Positions 24,662 through 35,929 of a stretch of 64,000 nt of DNA are shown piece by piece. The stretch lies in assembly GCF_017901175.1 (NCBI RefSeq), contig NZ_CP072793.1, forward strand, positions 62,001-126,000, in the 5' to 3' direction. How positions within the stretch are numbered: position 1 is the first letter of the stretch; the number at the start of each line of letters is the position of its first letter. Both the position numbers and the translations under genes were made by a program. Source of the DNA: Thiothrix unzii. Its GTDB lineage: Bacteria > Pseudomonadota > Gammaproteobacteria > Thiotrichales > Thiotrichaceae. The notes under the pieces are model-generated. The model was not told the origin of the DNA. It saw only the letters and a program-made list of their open reading frames with translations, and did no database searches.

Positions 24662-27393
24662 TTAATTTAAATTAGGCTCATTACATCCAATCATATCAGC
24701 TATCCAAAGGTATTTCAAAAAGCCAACAGAAGTAAGACTTATATGTAATCTATCACGCCAAGATGCTATTTGTTCTAGTGTTAATGATGCTGTGTTTTGA
24801 AAGTTCTCTATAGGATATAGCGCAGTACTTATCTCTAAAATCAAATTCAGGCAAAGAAATATATTTGGTCTTGTTTCAGATAGCAAGGTGAGATCTTGAT
24901 CCGAGAAATAATTAGTTAACTCAGCCATTGAGTCAAAAGTTTTTTGAGCGTGCGAGTTTATAGCCACTTCTTCATCTTCTAAATAATTACGTAGCACATC
25001 TGTGCCAACATCGTCCATGCCTTGAATTTGCTTATTAAAATTAGATAAATAATCAATATGCTCAAATAGCTCCCCATAAGAGTTGACAAAAGAATCAATA
25101 AGATCTGTCTTACCCAGATATGCCCACTGCCTAATTCCAAGTGCATCCAAAACATCCGAGCTAATAGGCTCAGGAAATAAACGCCAACGTTGGCTGCTTA
25201 TAACATCAATATCATATTCCATAACTCCCTTGAAATTAGTATAAGCTAATCTTTCCAAGCTTTTTCCTTTGACTAGCGGGATCAGTATTATATGTTGCCA
25301 ATAGAGATCCATTGCTTTGATTCTAACAATTTTGTCTTGGTCTATATTTAATGCACTTGCTATTGCTTGCCATAAAGCATCCAATGCATTTAAAGAGTCA
25401 ATTGGATGTTCAACATCGAAAGTGATCCATAATGCATTATTTCCTTTCCAGTAAATATTATCCGCATGAATTTTGGCATGAATACCTCGTTTTTTTAATA
25501 GTTTTAATGAGGAATTAAGACGATTGGATGTAGGGATTAAACAATCACTTAGCATTCCTTTTGTTAATTTTCTTTTGGTTTTCTGGAGCTTTCCTTCCAT
25601 GAGTGGAAACTGTTCTGGATATGCAGCTCTACACCATTTGTATATAGTTTCAATCCATGCTTCATATTCTTCTTTTGGTGATAAAAAGTCTAGCGACTGG
25701 GGATTTGTCAAGACCTCCTCTTGTTGGTGAAGTTTTTTTAGCATTATACATGCATCAATTCCATTGCATACTGATAAATGAATATCATGTTTGTTGATAC
25801 CCTCTTTTTCAGCTAAAGCATAAAGCTCTTCAACTTGATCTTTTGCTTTTGCAGATGGCATAAGAACCATGAGAATAAGGGCTTTTTCAGCCGACCTTAC
25901 GAAATCACCAACCCTATGCCTATATTCATTAAGTGCCACTTTAAAATCAGACAAACGTTTGCTGGCTAAAAATCTTTGGCTATTTCTTAAATTCGAGGTT
26001 TCTTTAGCTTGACTTTCAGTTATCATTCCCCATTCGTCAAGAGCAGATTTTGGCAACAAAAAATTATCCGTTGTTAATCGTCTAAAGCTATTCCACTCCT
26101 TCATATCGGTTATAAATTGTATATCTTTTGAACCAATATCATGTAAAGCAATGCCGATTTGTTTTAGTGAATAAACTGTATCTCTACGCAGTTTATATAT
26201 TTGGGAAAAGTACTCACTCCATTCTTTCGGGCGAGCTTGATAGTCTACTAATCCCTGAAACCAAGAATTAAAAATAGGCAACCAAGGTTTCAGAATGTTT
26301 TCAATAGGCATTCGCTTTACTGTGTCATCATAAGGCAATTCCAGCAGAGATGTTTTATTCCCATATCCCGATGATCCATACTTATTGAAGTTTGGTATAC
26401 ACCAAGCGATTGTTTCAACCCTTTCTACTGAAAGATCATTATAAGTAACAAGTGTATCAGGCTTCGATCTTGACAATCCCATGCCAGACATTCTATTGTT
26501 TTGCCTAATTATATAGTGTGCAACCAAACAGTCATCTTCTTGATCTAACGCAAATATTCCTTCTTTTTCTTGGATATGTTTTTTCAACTTTTCTTTATTT
26601 AAATCAAACCAAGAAGAATATAAATTCTCATTAAATGTACGAGTGGCAATAGCAAGCCGAGCAAAAGAATAAACAGGTAGAATAGTTAATGCTGCATCCA
26701 AATCATCGTTGGCAATTAACTCATAATCGACTTTTAAATTAATATGTCCAAGCCAAAATATAATTTCTGCAAATGCATCAAATTCAAGAATTGACTGTGG
26801 ATTTCTAGGAAAATAAAGCAAGCTTCCGAGAAAATCAGAAAAATAATTAAATATATCCATTTTATTTGTTTGTTTTTCTTTTAATGCCATTGCTGCTTGA
26901 GCAGCTATTGCAAAGTTAGGATTTGATGCTGCCAATGGTGCAAATAAATCATTTTTTACTTTTAATGCATTTGCTATATCAAAATCTATTAACATCCACC
27001 ATGCCTGTCCTACAAGAGTACGCGCATCACTCAAAACTTCCGCATTAACCAAAGCATACTCTTTGAGTCCAAGCCATTGCAAAGATCTACCAACACCTCT
27101 TACCGCCTCCCATGTTGTTAAGGAAAGAGAAGATAACGCTGATATTAATTCTTTTGAATCATGATAGTGGCGTGAGAATGTACATAGTAAAAAGAACTCA
27201 AGATCATTTTCTTCTAGAATTGATAAAACCTGTTTTGCTAAGCTGGGCCAAGGATAAAAAACCTCATCTAATAACTGGGAGCATATAATTTCGCTGCGTA
27301 CTGAGTGAAAACCTTCAACATAATGACCATCAATAGATGTTCGCAATAAAAATTCGTTATTAAAGCGTTGTAATGTCCGTTGGGGTTCTGCTA
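24662..27393 (-). pseudogene. C-terminal two-thirds of an IS-interrupted nuclease-STAND gene
   Basis: About 909 residues continuing in frame from the fragment at 28499-29968 once the IS630-type element (27394-28498) and one TA duplicate are removed. The join restores LVNLCDI followed by AEPQRTLQRF. No domain is recognised in this part; it is helical and rich in short repeats of hydrophobic residues, as expected for the sensor arm of a STAND protein. The IS end now supplies an ATG (27454) in frame, so a fragment with 21 foreign N-terminal residues could still be made. Base composition is much more A/T-rich than the surrounding chromosome. Confidence 0.85.
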
Positions 27394-28498
27394 AGTAACT
27401 AGCTAGAAGTTTCCACGTATAAGATCCTGCTGGTGTAAACTGGTAGTTTGTCACTTAAGAATGTCCGCACCGATGAAATTTGCCCAGCCGATCCCTGAAG
27501 AAATCCGCGTGACCTTGCAGGAAATGTATATGAACCACCCTACATTCCGCTGTCGTCAACGTGCGCAAGCAATTTTGTTGAGTACACGCGGCTTTACCCT
27601 TGCGGAACTGTGGTCAATCTTGGATGTACGGCGCGATGCCATCAGTGAGTGGCTCGACCGCTGGGAACATGAAGGGCTGCTGGGACTTTACGACCGTCCC
27701 CGCTCTGGTTGCCCCCGGATATACACAGAAGCTGAAGTAGCGTTGTTGAAAACCCTAGTGGACGAAGAGCCACGCCAAATCAAGACGGCTCAAACCAAAC
27801 TGGCTGATCTAACCCAGAAAGTAGCCAGTACCAGCACCTTGAAACGCCTGTTAAAAAAAAGTTCCACTACCTCTGGAAGCGGATGCGTAACTCATTGAAA
27901 GATAAACGTGACCCCGTGGCTTTCAAGCGTGAGCAGGAAATTCAAGCATTACTCCACCAGCAAGCGGCGGCTGGCAAGTTGCTTATTTACTACTTCGATG
28001 GTTCAGGTTTTACCACAACTCCTTGCGTCCCTTACGGGTGGCAGAAACGGGGGAAACACGCAGGCTACTCACAGCTCAGAGCAAACGCTTGAATGTCTTG
28101 GGTTTTATGAGCCTAGACAACGATAGTTTTTTCCACACGGTGGAAGGGCGCGTTGACTCACAAGCTGCCATCGCCGCCTTTAGTGCCTTTGCTGACCGTT
28201 ATGCCGAAGAATTTGCACAAACAAAAATACCTTGCTTGGTTATTCTGGATAACGCCCCGATACAAACCAGCAAAGCCTTTCTTGGTAAACGTGAAGATTG
28301 GATGTTGGCGGGAATTTGCTTACATTTTTTGCCAACCTACAGCCCTGAACTCAATCCTATCGAAATACTCTGGCGAAAAATCAAATATGAATGGTTGCCG
28401 CTGGATGCCTATAAAAGCTACAAGGACATGAAGGAACTGGTGTTAGCTATACTGGCTGGCTTCGGCGAAAAATACACGATAACTTTTGGATAATTACT
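27394..28498 (+). mobile_element. IS630-family element, copy A
   Basis: A 1105-bp element flanked by TA duplicates (27392-27393 and 28499-28500), as expected for this family. Terminal inverted repeats begin AGTAACTAGC on the left and AGTAATTATC on the right. The boundaries were set by comparison with copy B and by the restored reading frame of the host gene. One base difference from copy B was noticed (Ser/Asn codon in the transposase). Confidence 0.92.
27461..28493 (+). pseudogene. IS630-family transposase in three frames
   Basis: The N-terminal HTH part (145 codons from 27461, MSAPMKFAQPIPEEIRVTLQ) leaves frame at a run of eight A (27853-27860). A -1 shift there gives KKFHYLWKRMRNSLKDK, which continues to DGSGF and PYGWQKRG. 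A second -1 shift at five G (28049-28053) gives ETRRLLTAQSKRLNVLGF, with the second catalytic Asp in VILDNAPIQ and the Glu in LNPIEILWRK. Frameshifting at a poly-A run is known in this family, but the second shift suggests a lost G and a non-functional transposase. Confidence 0.85.
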
Positions 28499-29968
28499 TA
28501 TATCGCAAAGATTTACAAGATCAATTAACCGAATTCGTGCCTCATATGCTGATGCCACAGCTACCAGACGTAAGAGCTTCAATTCATTACAAGTTAATTT
28601 ACCTTCATTTACTTCATCTTGCAATGCAGAAACTTGCTGTTTTATTTTAAATGTTAAGCTTTGATTTTGTGTTAAAAGATAAACAAATTCAAACAGTGTT
28701 TTTCGCTCTCCTAGCTGTTTCCAAGCATCATCAAAATCCAAATAATGCGTGACTTTATATTTTTCATTAAGTGAGCCAAACAACAGCATTGCCGTATTTT
28801 CATCAAACTGTGGCTGTATATCTGCAAAGAAGAAATCATCAATAGTTATTCTTGAGAGAAACCAGTCTTCTTCTCGAATAGTGATAAGAACTTGTATGCC
28901 TGAAATACCTGATACTTCTCTTACGAATTCTTTCCAGGCATTATCACCGGGGCGTACATCTAAATAAATAAAAGTTGGAACTTGCAATGACTCATAATGC
29001 CCAGCCAAAGCTATTGCCATACGTCTTGCATGAATAGTATCAGAAGGTCTTAGAATCTCAAAGCAGAACTCAGCAGCACAAAACTCTAACAAATAACGAT
29101 AGGCTAATGTAGTTTTACCTTGCCCTGATGCAGCATGAACCACTACTACATTATTTTTGAGGAAAGCATTATTAATCTCAGCCAGCACCTGATTTCTAGG
29201 AATATCAAGATTAGCGGCAATATGTTCAAATCTTACGCGCCCTCCTTGGAAGAATTCACGTTCTAAGATTTCCGTGCTTTGATGTGGCGTTAATAATGAA
29301 ATAGGCAGAATAGAAACATTCCATTCACTTATATGAGAATTTCTTTGAGCTAAGAACTTGCCTATGTTATTGAGTCGCTCAATAACAGCCTTCCTAGTGA
29401 TTTCTGTCCTTTTTTCTGATGCAGTAAATAACCACCACATGAAATTATCAAAAGCTTGTTGTGGTTGTCCTGCTGCTACAGACTTTCTCAATTTAGAAAA
29501 AACAATCTCAGTTAATTTCTCATCTTCAAGTTGAACATATTGGATATGATTGAGAATTTGTGAAGCTTGAGTATCTGATAAAGTTTCACCTTTAACGGTT
29601 TTTAATGTGCGCTTAGGTATGTTGGATGACGTATCTAAAGCCATTGCTAATTCACTACCAATAGCCCCAAAAGATGCCAACGTTACTTTAACCTTAGATG
29701 TTGGTTGGCAATATTGAGCAATCCGTTCATAGAAAAAAGATGTAAAATCAGATGCAACTAATGGACTGGAATAATCTTTTACCTGTACAACTTCTAGCAA
29801 CACACCTGAGGCATCAAAGATCGCTAAATCCTCAATGCCTTCTGGTTGCAGAATATAGTTTTCTGGCAAGCCATCTTCAAAAAGACGAAATAAACAATAA
29901 AGTGCTTGGCGACGATAACCACGATAGGTAAGTAACTGAGCCAAAGTTTTCGTGTATTCCTGATTCAT
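28499..29968 (-). pseudogene. N-terminal part of an IS-interrupted nuclease-STAND gene
   Basis: 490 residues of the original protein remain, followed by 26 residues read from the IS. Residues 1-200 look like a DUF4297/Mrr-like PD-(D/E)XK nuclease, with Asp47 (EGIEDLAIF) and Gln62-Val-Lys64 (EVVQVKDY). A P-loop ATPase follows: Walker A AASGQGKTTL near 277-285, Walker B VPTFIYLDVRPG near 334 and a VLITIREEDW strand near 361. The intact protein would have been about 1399 residues. The order nuclease, STAND ATPase, long helical tail is that of Avs-type antiphage proteins (an inference by architecture). The start is the ATG at 29968. Confidence 0.87.
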
Positions 29969-30171
29969 AACTCATTGAGTTTCAAAGGGGGTAATGTGCG
30001 AAAACTTAGTACTAGTTACTTAGCAGAAGGATCATCCACTTTTTGCATACGTTTATGTCCTAATATCGGTAGCTAGGATGGCGAATTTTCCGCCTTGCTT
30101 GTGTTCTCACAAGGATAACATGAAACTACGCGCATCCGAGCCTACCCACAACAACTACAATTCCTCTTATA

Positions 30172-31276
30172 AGTAATTATCCAAAAGTTATCGTGTATTT
30201 TTCGCCAAAGCCAGCCAGTATAGCTAACACCAGTTCCTTCATGTCCTTGTAGCTTTTATAGGCATCCAGCGGCAACCATTCATATTTGATTTTTCGCCAG
30301 AGTATTTCGATAGGATTGAGTTCAGGGCTGTAGGTTGGCAAAAAATGTAAGCAAATTCCCGCCAACATCCAATCTTCACGTTTACCAAGAAAGGCTTTGC
30401 TGGTTTGTATCGGGGCGTTATCCAGAATAACCAAGCAAGGTATTTTTGTTTGTGCAAATTCTTCGGCATAACGGTCAGCAAAGGCATTAAAGGCGGCGAT
30501 GGCAGCTTGTGAGTCAACGCGCCCTTCCACCGTGTGGAAAAAACTATCGTTGTCTAGGCTCATAAAACCCAAGACATTCAAGCGTTTGCTCTGAGCTGTG
30601 AGTAGCCTGCGTGTTTCCCCCGTTTCTGCCACCCGTAAGGGACGCAAGGAGTTGTGGTAAAACCTGAACCATCGAAGTAGTAAATAAGCAACTTGCCAGC
30701 CGCCGCTTGCTGGTGGAGTAATGCTTGAATTTCCTGCTCACGCTTGAAAGCCACGGGGTCACGTTTATCTTTCAATGAGTTACGCATCCGCTTCCAGAGG
30801 TAGTGGAACTTTTTTTTAACAGGCGTTTCAAGGTGCTGGTACTGGCTACTTTCTGGGTTAGATCAGCCAGTTTGGTTTGAGCCGTCTTGATTTGGCGTGG
30901 CTCTTCGTCCACTAGGGTTTTCAACAACGCTACTTCAGCTTCTGTGTATATCCGGGGGCAACCAGAGCGGGGACGGTCGTAAAGTCCCAGCAGCCCTTCA
31001 TGTTCCCAGCGGTCGAGCCACTCACTGATGGCATCGCGCCGTACATCCAAGATTGACCACAGTTCCGCAAGGGTAAAGCCGCGTGTACTCAACAAAATTG
31101 CTTGCGCACGTTGACGACAGCGGAATGTAGGGTGGTTCATATACATTTCCTGCAAGGTCACGCGGATTTCTTCAGGGATCGGCTGGGCAAATTTCATCGG
31201 TGCGGACATTCTTAAGTGACAAACTACCAGTTTACACCAGCAGGATCTTATACGTGGAAACTTCTAGCTAGTTACT
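30172..31276 (-). mobile_element. IS630-family element, copy B
   Basis: A 1105-bp element, inverse to copy A and almost identical to it, with TA duplicates at 30170-30171 and 31277-31278. It sits exactly at the end of dld: the TAA stop of dld is made of the target TA plus the first A of the element, and the same stop would have existed before insertion (TA followed by A in the left flank). Confidence 0.92.
30177..31209 (-). pseudogene. IS630-family transposase, copy B, in three frames
   Basis: Same structure and the same two frame breaks as copy A: poly-A run at 30810-30817 and five G at 30617-30621 (minus-strand sense). The shared second break shows it arose before the two insertions separated, or that the element is moved by a transposase supplied elsewhere. 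It differs from copy A by one residue noticed (AFNAFADRY instead of AFSAFADRY). Confidence 0.85.
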
Positions 31277-32955
31277 TACTTCTCCATCTTCCCAATCCCC
31301 GGATTAAACGTATTGGTCGGATCAAGCCGCTTATAAAACTCCCGCAAGCCGCTTTCCGCCTGATACAAATGCCCGACATTATGCTCCGCCGGATATTTCG
31401 CCCCCCGCGCATCCAGCAACGCCAGCATCGCCTTTTTCACCGCATGGGCATCCGCACCCTTTTTCAAAATATAATCCTGATGGAAAACGTGGCACATAAA
31501 ATGCCCGTAATACAGCGTATGTTCAATCTGGCTGCGAATGTGTTCCGGCAACACTTCCACCCAATCCGCATCATTGCGCCGCAACGCAATGTCCAACGCC
31601 AACATTTCCTCGCCGACCTGATCACTGAACAAGGTCTGGTAACGGATCGCCGCGCCCGCCGCCGCAAACCGCTGCAAGAACGCCTTACTCGCCTCCTGCG
31701 GCGTACACTCAAAATACGCGCCCGCATTACCCGCATCCGCAAAGAATTCCGGCAAAAACGCCTGCGCCTCGGCAATCCCGCCCTCACTCATTTTCAGAAT
31801 CAAGTGATGCTCATAACGGTCACGGAATTCCAGCAAACGGTCAGGTAAATGCTGCGGAAACAAACTACTGACGCCCTGCATCACCCGATCACTCAAATAT
31901 TTGGGCAGCAACGGCAACTTATTCAAAGTCGCATCGGTACGCCCCTTAATCGCAAACAACTTCGGCATCACATCCGTCCCCAACTTTTCAATCGTCAGGA
32001 AGGTATCTTTGCCGTACTTTTCCGCAATATTAAAAATATCGCGGTGCATGTATTCGCCCACTTCCGGCACATTTTCAAACTGGCTGAGGATGTGGCGACG
32101 CAAGCGCGTCAACACCTGCGGATCATTCGTGCCGATGTAAAACGCTTGCTCCTGCTGCACCATCGGAAACGTATCCAGTCGCACCGCAAACACCGCCAAT
32201 TTCCCCGCGCACCCACTGGCTTCAAACAAACGGCTTTCATCGGCATTGAAACGCGCCGGTGTTGCCGCATCCACATCGCGCAACCGCGCCACGTAGTCGC
32301 GAGCCGATGCCAGCTTGCCGCCATCATCCACCCCGTCTTTGGCAAAATTGCCAGACTCCAGCCGTGTAATCATCTCCTCTGGCGAATCGCCCAAGGCAAT
32401 CCCCAAATGGTTAACCATTTCGAGCTTGCCCTGTTCATTCACCTGCGCAAACAACGCCATTTCGGTGTAAGCCGGGCCGCGTTTGACCAAGGCTCCGCCC
32501 GAATTATTCGCCACGCCGCCGACAATCGACGCGCCCAAACAGGACGAGCCGATCACCGAATGCGGCGCACGTTTTAACGGCTTGAGCAATTTTTCCAGCT
32601 TGTGCAAAGTCGCACCGGGAAAACTCAACACCTGTTCACCGCCATTCAACAGCACCAAATCGTCCATCGCCAAGGTATTGATCACCACCACTTCACGGTC
32701 GTAATCGTCCCCGCTGGGGGTCGAGCCTTCCGTCAAGCCGGTTTTCGCCGCCTGCATAATGATAATGGTGTTCGCATCCACACAAGCTTGCAGCACGTGC
32801 CACAGTTGCATGAGGGTTTGCGGAAACACCACCGCCAATGCCGTGCCACTGCCCGAACGAAAGCCGGTACGGTAATACTCAGTACGGCGTTGCCCAGTCG
32901 TCAGCTTATCCGCGCCCACAATACCTTGCAGGGTGGTGATCAGGGGATGGTTCAT
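31276..32955 (-). CDS. dld: Quinone-dependent D-lactate dehydrogenase
   Basis: A 559-residue FAD enzyme of the E. coli Dld type that oxidises D-lactate to pyruvate at the inner membrane and passes electrons to quinone. The FAD-binding domain (FPQTLMQLWHVLQACVDANT, MQAAKTGLTEGSTPSG, GSSCLGASIVGGVANNSGG) occupies the first 200 residues. The cap and membrane-binding parts follow (YHVGHLYQ-type motif seen as YPAEHNVGHLYQAESGLREFYKRLDPTNTFNPGIGKM at the C-terminus). It lies 9 bp after lldP in the same direction. The IS copy B begins at its stop codon without altering the protein. Confidence 0.95.
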   Translation of the reverse strand: MNHPLITTLQGIVGADKLTTGQRRTEYYRTGFRSGSGTALAVVFPQTLMQLWHVLQACVDANTIIIMQAAKTGLTEGSTPSGDDYDREVVVINTLAMDDLVLLNGGEQVLSFPGATLHKLEKLLKPLKRAPHSVIGSSCLGASIVGGVANNSGGALVKRGPAYTEMALFAQVNEQGKLEMVNHLGIALGDSPEEMITRLESGNFAKDGVDDGGKLASARDYVARLRDVDAATPARFNADESRLFEASGCAGKLAVFAVRLDTFPMVQQEQAFYIGTNDPQVLTRLRRHILSQFENVPEVGEYMHRDIFNIAEKYGKDTFLTIEKLGTDVMPKLFAIKGRTDATLNKLPLLPKYLSDRVMQGVSSLFPQHLPDRLLEFRDRYEHHLILKMSEGGIAEAQAFLPEFFADAGNAGAYFECTPQEASKAFLQRFAAAGAAIRYQTLFSDQVGEEMLALDIALRRNDADWVEVLPEHIRSQIEHTLYYGHFMCHVFHQDYILKKGADAHAVKKAMLALLDARGAKYPAEHNVGHLYQAESGLREFYKRLDPTNTFNPGIGKMEK

Positions 32956-32964
32956 GGCAATGCC

Positions 32965-34659
32965 TCACATTAACGGGTCAGTCACGCCTAAGAAATGGAT
33001 GGCAACCATGGTAATAATGCCCGCCATCACCAGGTAATACAGCGTCGGAATAATCGTCAAGCGAATGGTTTGCCCTTCACGCCCCAGCAAGCCCACCGTT
33101 GCCGATGCCGCCACCACGTTGTGAATCGCAATCATATTGCCCGCCGCCGCGCCCACCGCTTGCACCGCCACCAACATTGCACCCGATACCCCAATCAACC
33201 CGGCGGTATCAAACTGGAATTGCGCCAACATCAGGTTGGAAACGGTATTCGAGCCAGCAATAAACGCGCCCAATGCCCCAACCGCAGGTGCAAAGAACGG
33301 GTAAACATCGCCCACACTGCTGGCAACCAATTGCGCCATTGCGCGTGGCATGGATGGCAAATCCGCCAGATTTACCCCGGAGTTAATCAGAATCCGCACC
33401 ATTGGAATGGTGAAAATCAATACAAAGCCCGCACCCAGCAATGTCCGTGAAGACTCGCCCACTGCCGCTTTCAACTCGGAAAATTTCATGCGATGCAGGA
33501 AGAACGTCGCCAACACCACCAACACCATAATGCCACCCGGCAAGTACAGGAACTCGATTTTGCCGGAAATGCCCTTTTCACCCAGAATATCCACCCACGG
33601 CAACACCAGCGTATTGCTCAGGAAGGTTTTCACCTCGGTACTAACCCGTGACAACACCAACAACGCCGCCAGCAACACATACGGCAACCACGCCATGCCA
33701 ATCGACACGGGTGCTTTTGCGGTCAGGCTATCCAGCTTAATTTCAATGCTGCCCATCCATTCCGCAGCCCATTCGCTCGGTGGCGCAAAATCCCACGATT
33801 TTTTCGGCACCAAAAAACCGGCACGTGCCGCCGGTACAACCAAGGACAAACCCACCAATGCACCAATAATGGACGGGAATTCCGGCCCCAAAAACACGCC
33901 AGCCAGCGCGTAAGGAATTACAAATGCCAAACCCGCAAAAATCGCAAATGGCGCAACCGCCAAACCTTCACTCCACGACTTGTTACGCCCGAAGAAGCGG
34001 GTCAACATCACACACATGAACAGCGGCATTAACACGCCAATAAGCGCGTGGGTAATCGCCACTTCCGAGGTAATCAGCGCGTACAACACGTCCCAGCTTG
34101 AGCCTTCGCTGAGCAGTTTTTCGCTGATGCCCGCCTTATCCAAACCGCCGGAAACCCCGACGATAATCGGCGTACCCACCGCACCGAATGATACCGGCGT
34201 GGATTGCACCATCATCCCGACCATGACCGCTGCCATTGCCGGAAAACCCAAGGCTACCATCAACGGTGCAACCACCGCTGCGGGTGTACCAAAACCGGAT
34301 GCACCTTCAATAAAGCAGCCAAACAACCACGCCACGATAATGACCTGAATGCGTCGATCGGTACTGACATTCGAGAAGCCCGCCCGAATCGCGGTAATCG
34401 CCCCCGAATGCTTCAGCGTATTCAGCAGCAAAATAGCCCCGAAAATAATCCACAGAATCGCCCCCGTCAGAATCAGCCCTTGCAGGGTAGAAGCCAGCAC
34501 CCGATTAGCGGTCATTTCCCACGCGGTAAGCGCAATCGCCACCGTCACCACGAAAACCACGGGCATCGCTCGCCGTGCAGGCCAGTTAAATCCCACCAGC
34601 AGCACGGCTGCCAGCACCAAGGGCAAAAATGCCAGTAACGAAAGTAGCGTTTGACTCAT
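32965..34659 (-). CDS. lldP: Lactate permease (LldP/LctP family)
   Basis: A 564-residue inner-membrane transporter with about 13 hydrophobic segments, importing L- or D-lactate (and glycolate in relatives) with protons. Recognised from the family motifs [61 protein letters not shown] and, late, [18 protein letters not shown]. It is transcribed together with dld toward the left from a control region that holds two candidate LldR operators directly upstream (34684-34727). Confidence 0.95.
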   Translation of the reverse strand: MSQTLLSLLAFLPLVLAAVLLVGFNWPARRAMPVVFVVTVAIALTAWEMTANRVLASTLQGLILTGAILWIIFGAILLLNTLKHSGAITAIRAGFSNVSTDRRIQVIIVAWLFGCFIEGASGFGTPAAVVAPLMVALGFPAMAAVMVGMMVQSTPVSFGAVGTPIIVGVSGGLDKAGISEKLLSEGSSWDVLYALITSEVAITHALIGVLMPLFMCVMLTRFFGRNKSWSEGLAVAPFAIFAGLAFVIPYALAGVFLGPEFPSIIGALVGLSLVVPAARAGFLVPKKSWDFAPPSEWAAEWMGSIEIKLDSLTAKAPVSIGMAWLPYVLLAALLVLSRVSTEVKTFLSNTLVLPWVDILGEKGISGKIEFLYLPGGIMVLVVLATFFLHRMKFSELKAAVGESSRTLLGAGFVLIFTIPMVRILINSGVNLADLPSMPRAMAQLVASSVGDVYPFFAPAVGALGAFIAGSNTVSNLMLAQFQFDTAGLIGVSGAMLVAVQAVGAAAGNMIAIHNVVAASATVGLLGREGQTIRLTIIPTLYYLVMAGIITMVAIHFLGVTDPLM

Positions 34660-34683
34660 TGAGAACTCCTCCTCCTGAATATA

Positions 34684-34698
34684 ATTGGTCTTACCAAT
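34684..34698. promoter_or_regulatory. Candidate LldR operator 1
   Basis: A perfect inverted repeat ATTGGT-CTT-ACCAAT, 25 bp before the lldP start. It contains the TGGT-N3-ACCA core typical of FadR/LldR-subfamily GntR sites. Confidence 0.6.
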
Positions 34699-34716
34699 AT
34701 TGCTTTAATAACCAAC

Positions 34717-34727
34717 TGGTAAGACCA
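34717..34727. promoter_or_regulatory. Candidate LldR operator 2
   Basis: TGGT-AAG-ACCA, the same core as operator 1, centred 31 bp away (about three helical turns). Confidence 0.55.
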
Positions 34728-34806
34728 TGAATTCTGGGGCTTTTCGTAAGTCCTTGTCAATACACAATCTAATCCACTTGCAATAAAACTTTCAGGCTTT
34801 TATGAT

Positions 34807-35914
34807 CTGATGTTACGCAGTCCGACCTCTCCTCGACTATATTTCAGGTATGAATCAAACACGTCTTGACCTCTACACCGACTACCTGACCGTGACCTTT
34901 GGCTACGCCACAGCAACGGGTTTATCCCAATTATTGGACGGCGAAATTAGCCACGATGCGATCAGTCGTTTTCTTTCGGGAGATGAGTACACCTCGAAAG
35001 ACCTGTGGAAACAGGTAAAAAAGACCGTCAGGGAGGTCGAATCAGCCGATGGCATCCTGATCATCGACGATACGGTGCAAGAAAAGCCCTACATGGACGA
35101 AAACGATCTAATTTGTTGGCATTACGACCACTGCAAAGGGCGTAATATCAAGGGAATCAACTTGTTAAACTGTCTATATCATAGCAATGGTGCATCCATT
35201 CCTGTTGCATTTGAACTGATACGGAAACCGTTCCGTTTCTGTGACATCAATACACGCCAAGAAAAGCGGTGCAGCGATGTCACCAAAAATGAGCAAATGC
35301 GCTCCATGATTGACACCTGCATTCAAAACCAACTGACATTTTCATGGGTGTTGAGCGACATTTGGTTCGCCTCCGCCGAGAATATGGAACACATCAAGGA
35401 GAAACGGCAAAAGGACTTCATTATGGCATTGAAAAGTAACCGATTAGTGGCATTGAGCGAAGTAGACAGCAAGGCAAAACGTTACACACGACTCGACCAA
35501 TTGGTATGGACAGAACAAAAAGCCATCAAGGGCTGGTTGAAGGGGCTAACCTTCCCCGTCAAGCTCGCCCGGCAAGTCTTTACGAACAAAGACGGCAGCA
35601 GCGGCATTTTGTATCTGGTCTGTAGCCGCTTGGCAGCAGAGTGGGACGAAATCACGACAACCTACCAAAAACGGTGGAAAGTCGAGGTCTTCCATAAATC
35701 GCTCAAATCCAATGCTGCCTTTGCGAAATCCCCTGCCCACACCGCTAAAACACAAGCGAATCACTTATTCGCCTCCATCGTCGCCGTCTTCAAAATGGAG
35801 TGTTTGACCATCAGCAAGCATCTTAACCACTTTGCCTTGCGTTCAAAGCTCTACGCCAAGGCAATTCGGGGCGCTTTTGATGAGCTACAGGTGCTTAGGG
35901 CTGCGTAACATCAG
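34807..35914 (+). mobile_element. IS4-superfamily insertion sequence between lldP and lldR
   Basis: About 1108 bp with perfect 14-bp terminal inverted repeats (CTGATGTTACGCAG at 34807-34820 and its complement at 35901-35914). It is flanked by 7-bp target duplicates TTATGAT (34800-34806 and 35915-35921). It holds one transposase gene. It has split the lldP-lldR control region; without it the two genes would be roughly 190 bp apart. Confidence 0.88.
34850..35908 (+). CDS. DDE transposase, IS4/IS701-like
   Basis: An apparently intact 352-residue transposase. The catalytic acids are visible in GILIIDDTVQEKPY (first Asp, near residue 70), FSWVLSDIWFAS (second Asp, near 168) and QKRWKVEVFHKSLK (Glu, near 280, the YREK-like region of IS4 relatives). 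The N-terminal part (SHDAISRFLSG) resembles a DNA-binding helix. The exact IS family cannot be fixed without a database; IS701 is the best guess. Confidence 0.85.
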   Translation: MNQTRLDLYTDYLTVTFGYATATGLSQLLDGEISHDAISRFLSGDEYTSKDLWKQVKKTVREVESADGILIIDDTVQEKPYMDENDLICWHYDHCKGRNIKGINLLNCLYHSNGASIPVAFELIRKPFRFCDINTRQEKRCSDVTKNEQMRSMIDTCIQNQLTFSWVLSDIWFASAENMEHIKEKRQKDFIMALKSNRLVALSEVDSKAKRYTRLDQLVWTEQKAIKGWLKGLTFPVKLARQVFTNKDGSSGILYLVCSRLAAEWDEITTTYQKRWKVEVFHKSLKSNAAFAKSPAHTAKTQANHLFASIVAVFKMECLTISKHLNHFALRSKLYAKAIRGAFDELQVLRAA

Positions 35915-35929
35915 TTATGATAACCAAAA

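Noticed and set aside
27394-31276. Two inverted IS630 copies as a composite transposon carrying the nuclease fragment
   Set aside because: Each copy has its own TA duplicate, and removing each separately restores its own flanking sequence (the STAND gene for A, the end of dld for B), so the insertions are independent.
31216-31848. Plus-strand frame of 210 codons starting in the IS end and running antisense to dld
   Set aside because: Its first residues are the same IS-end sequence found at 27454, and the rest is the complement of the well-supported dld gene.
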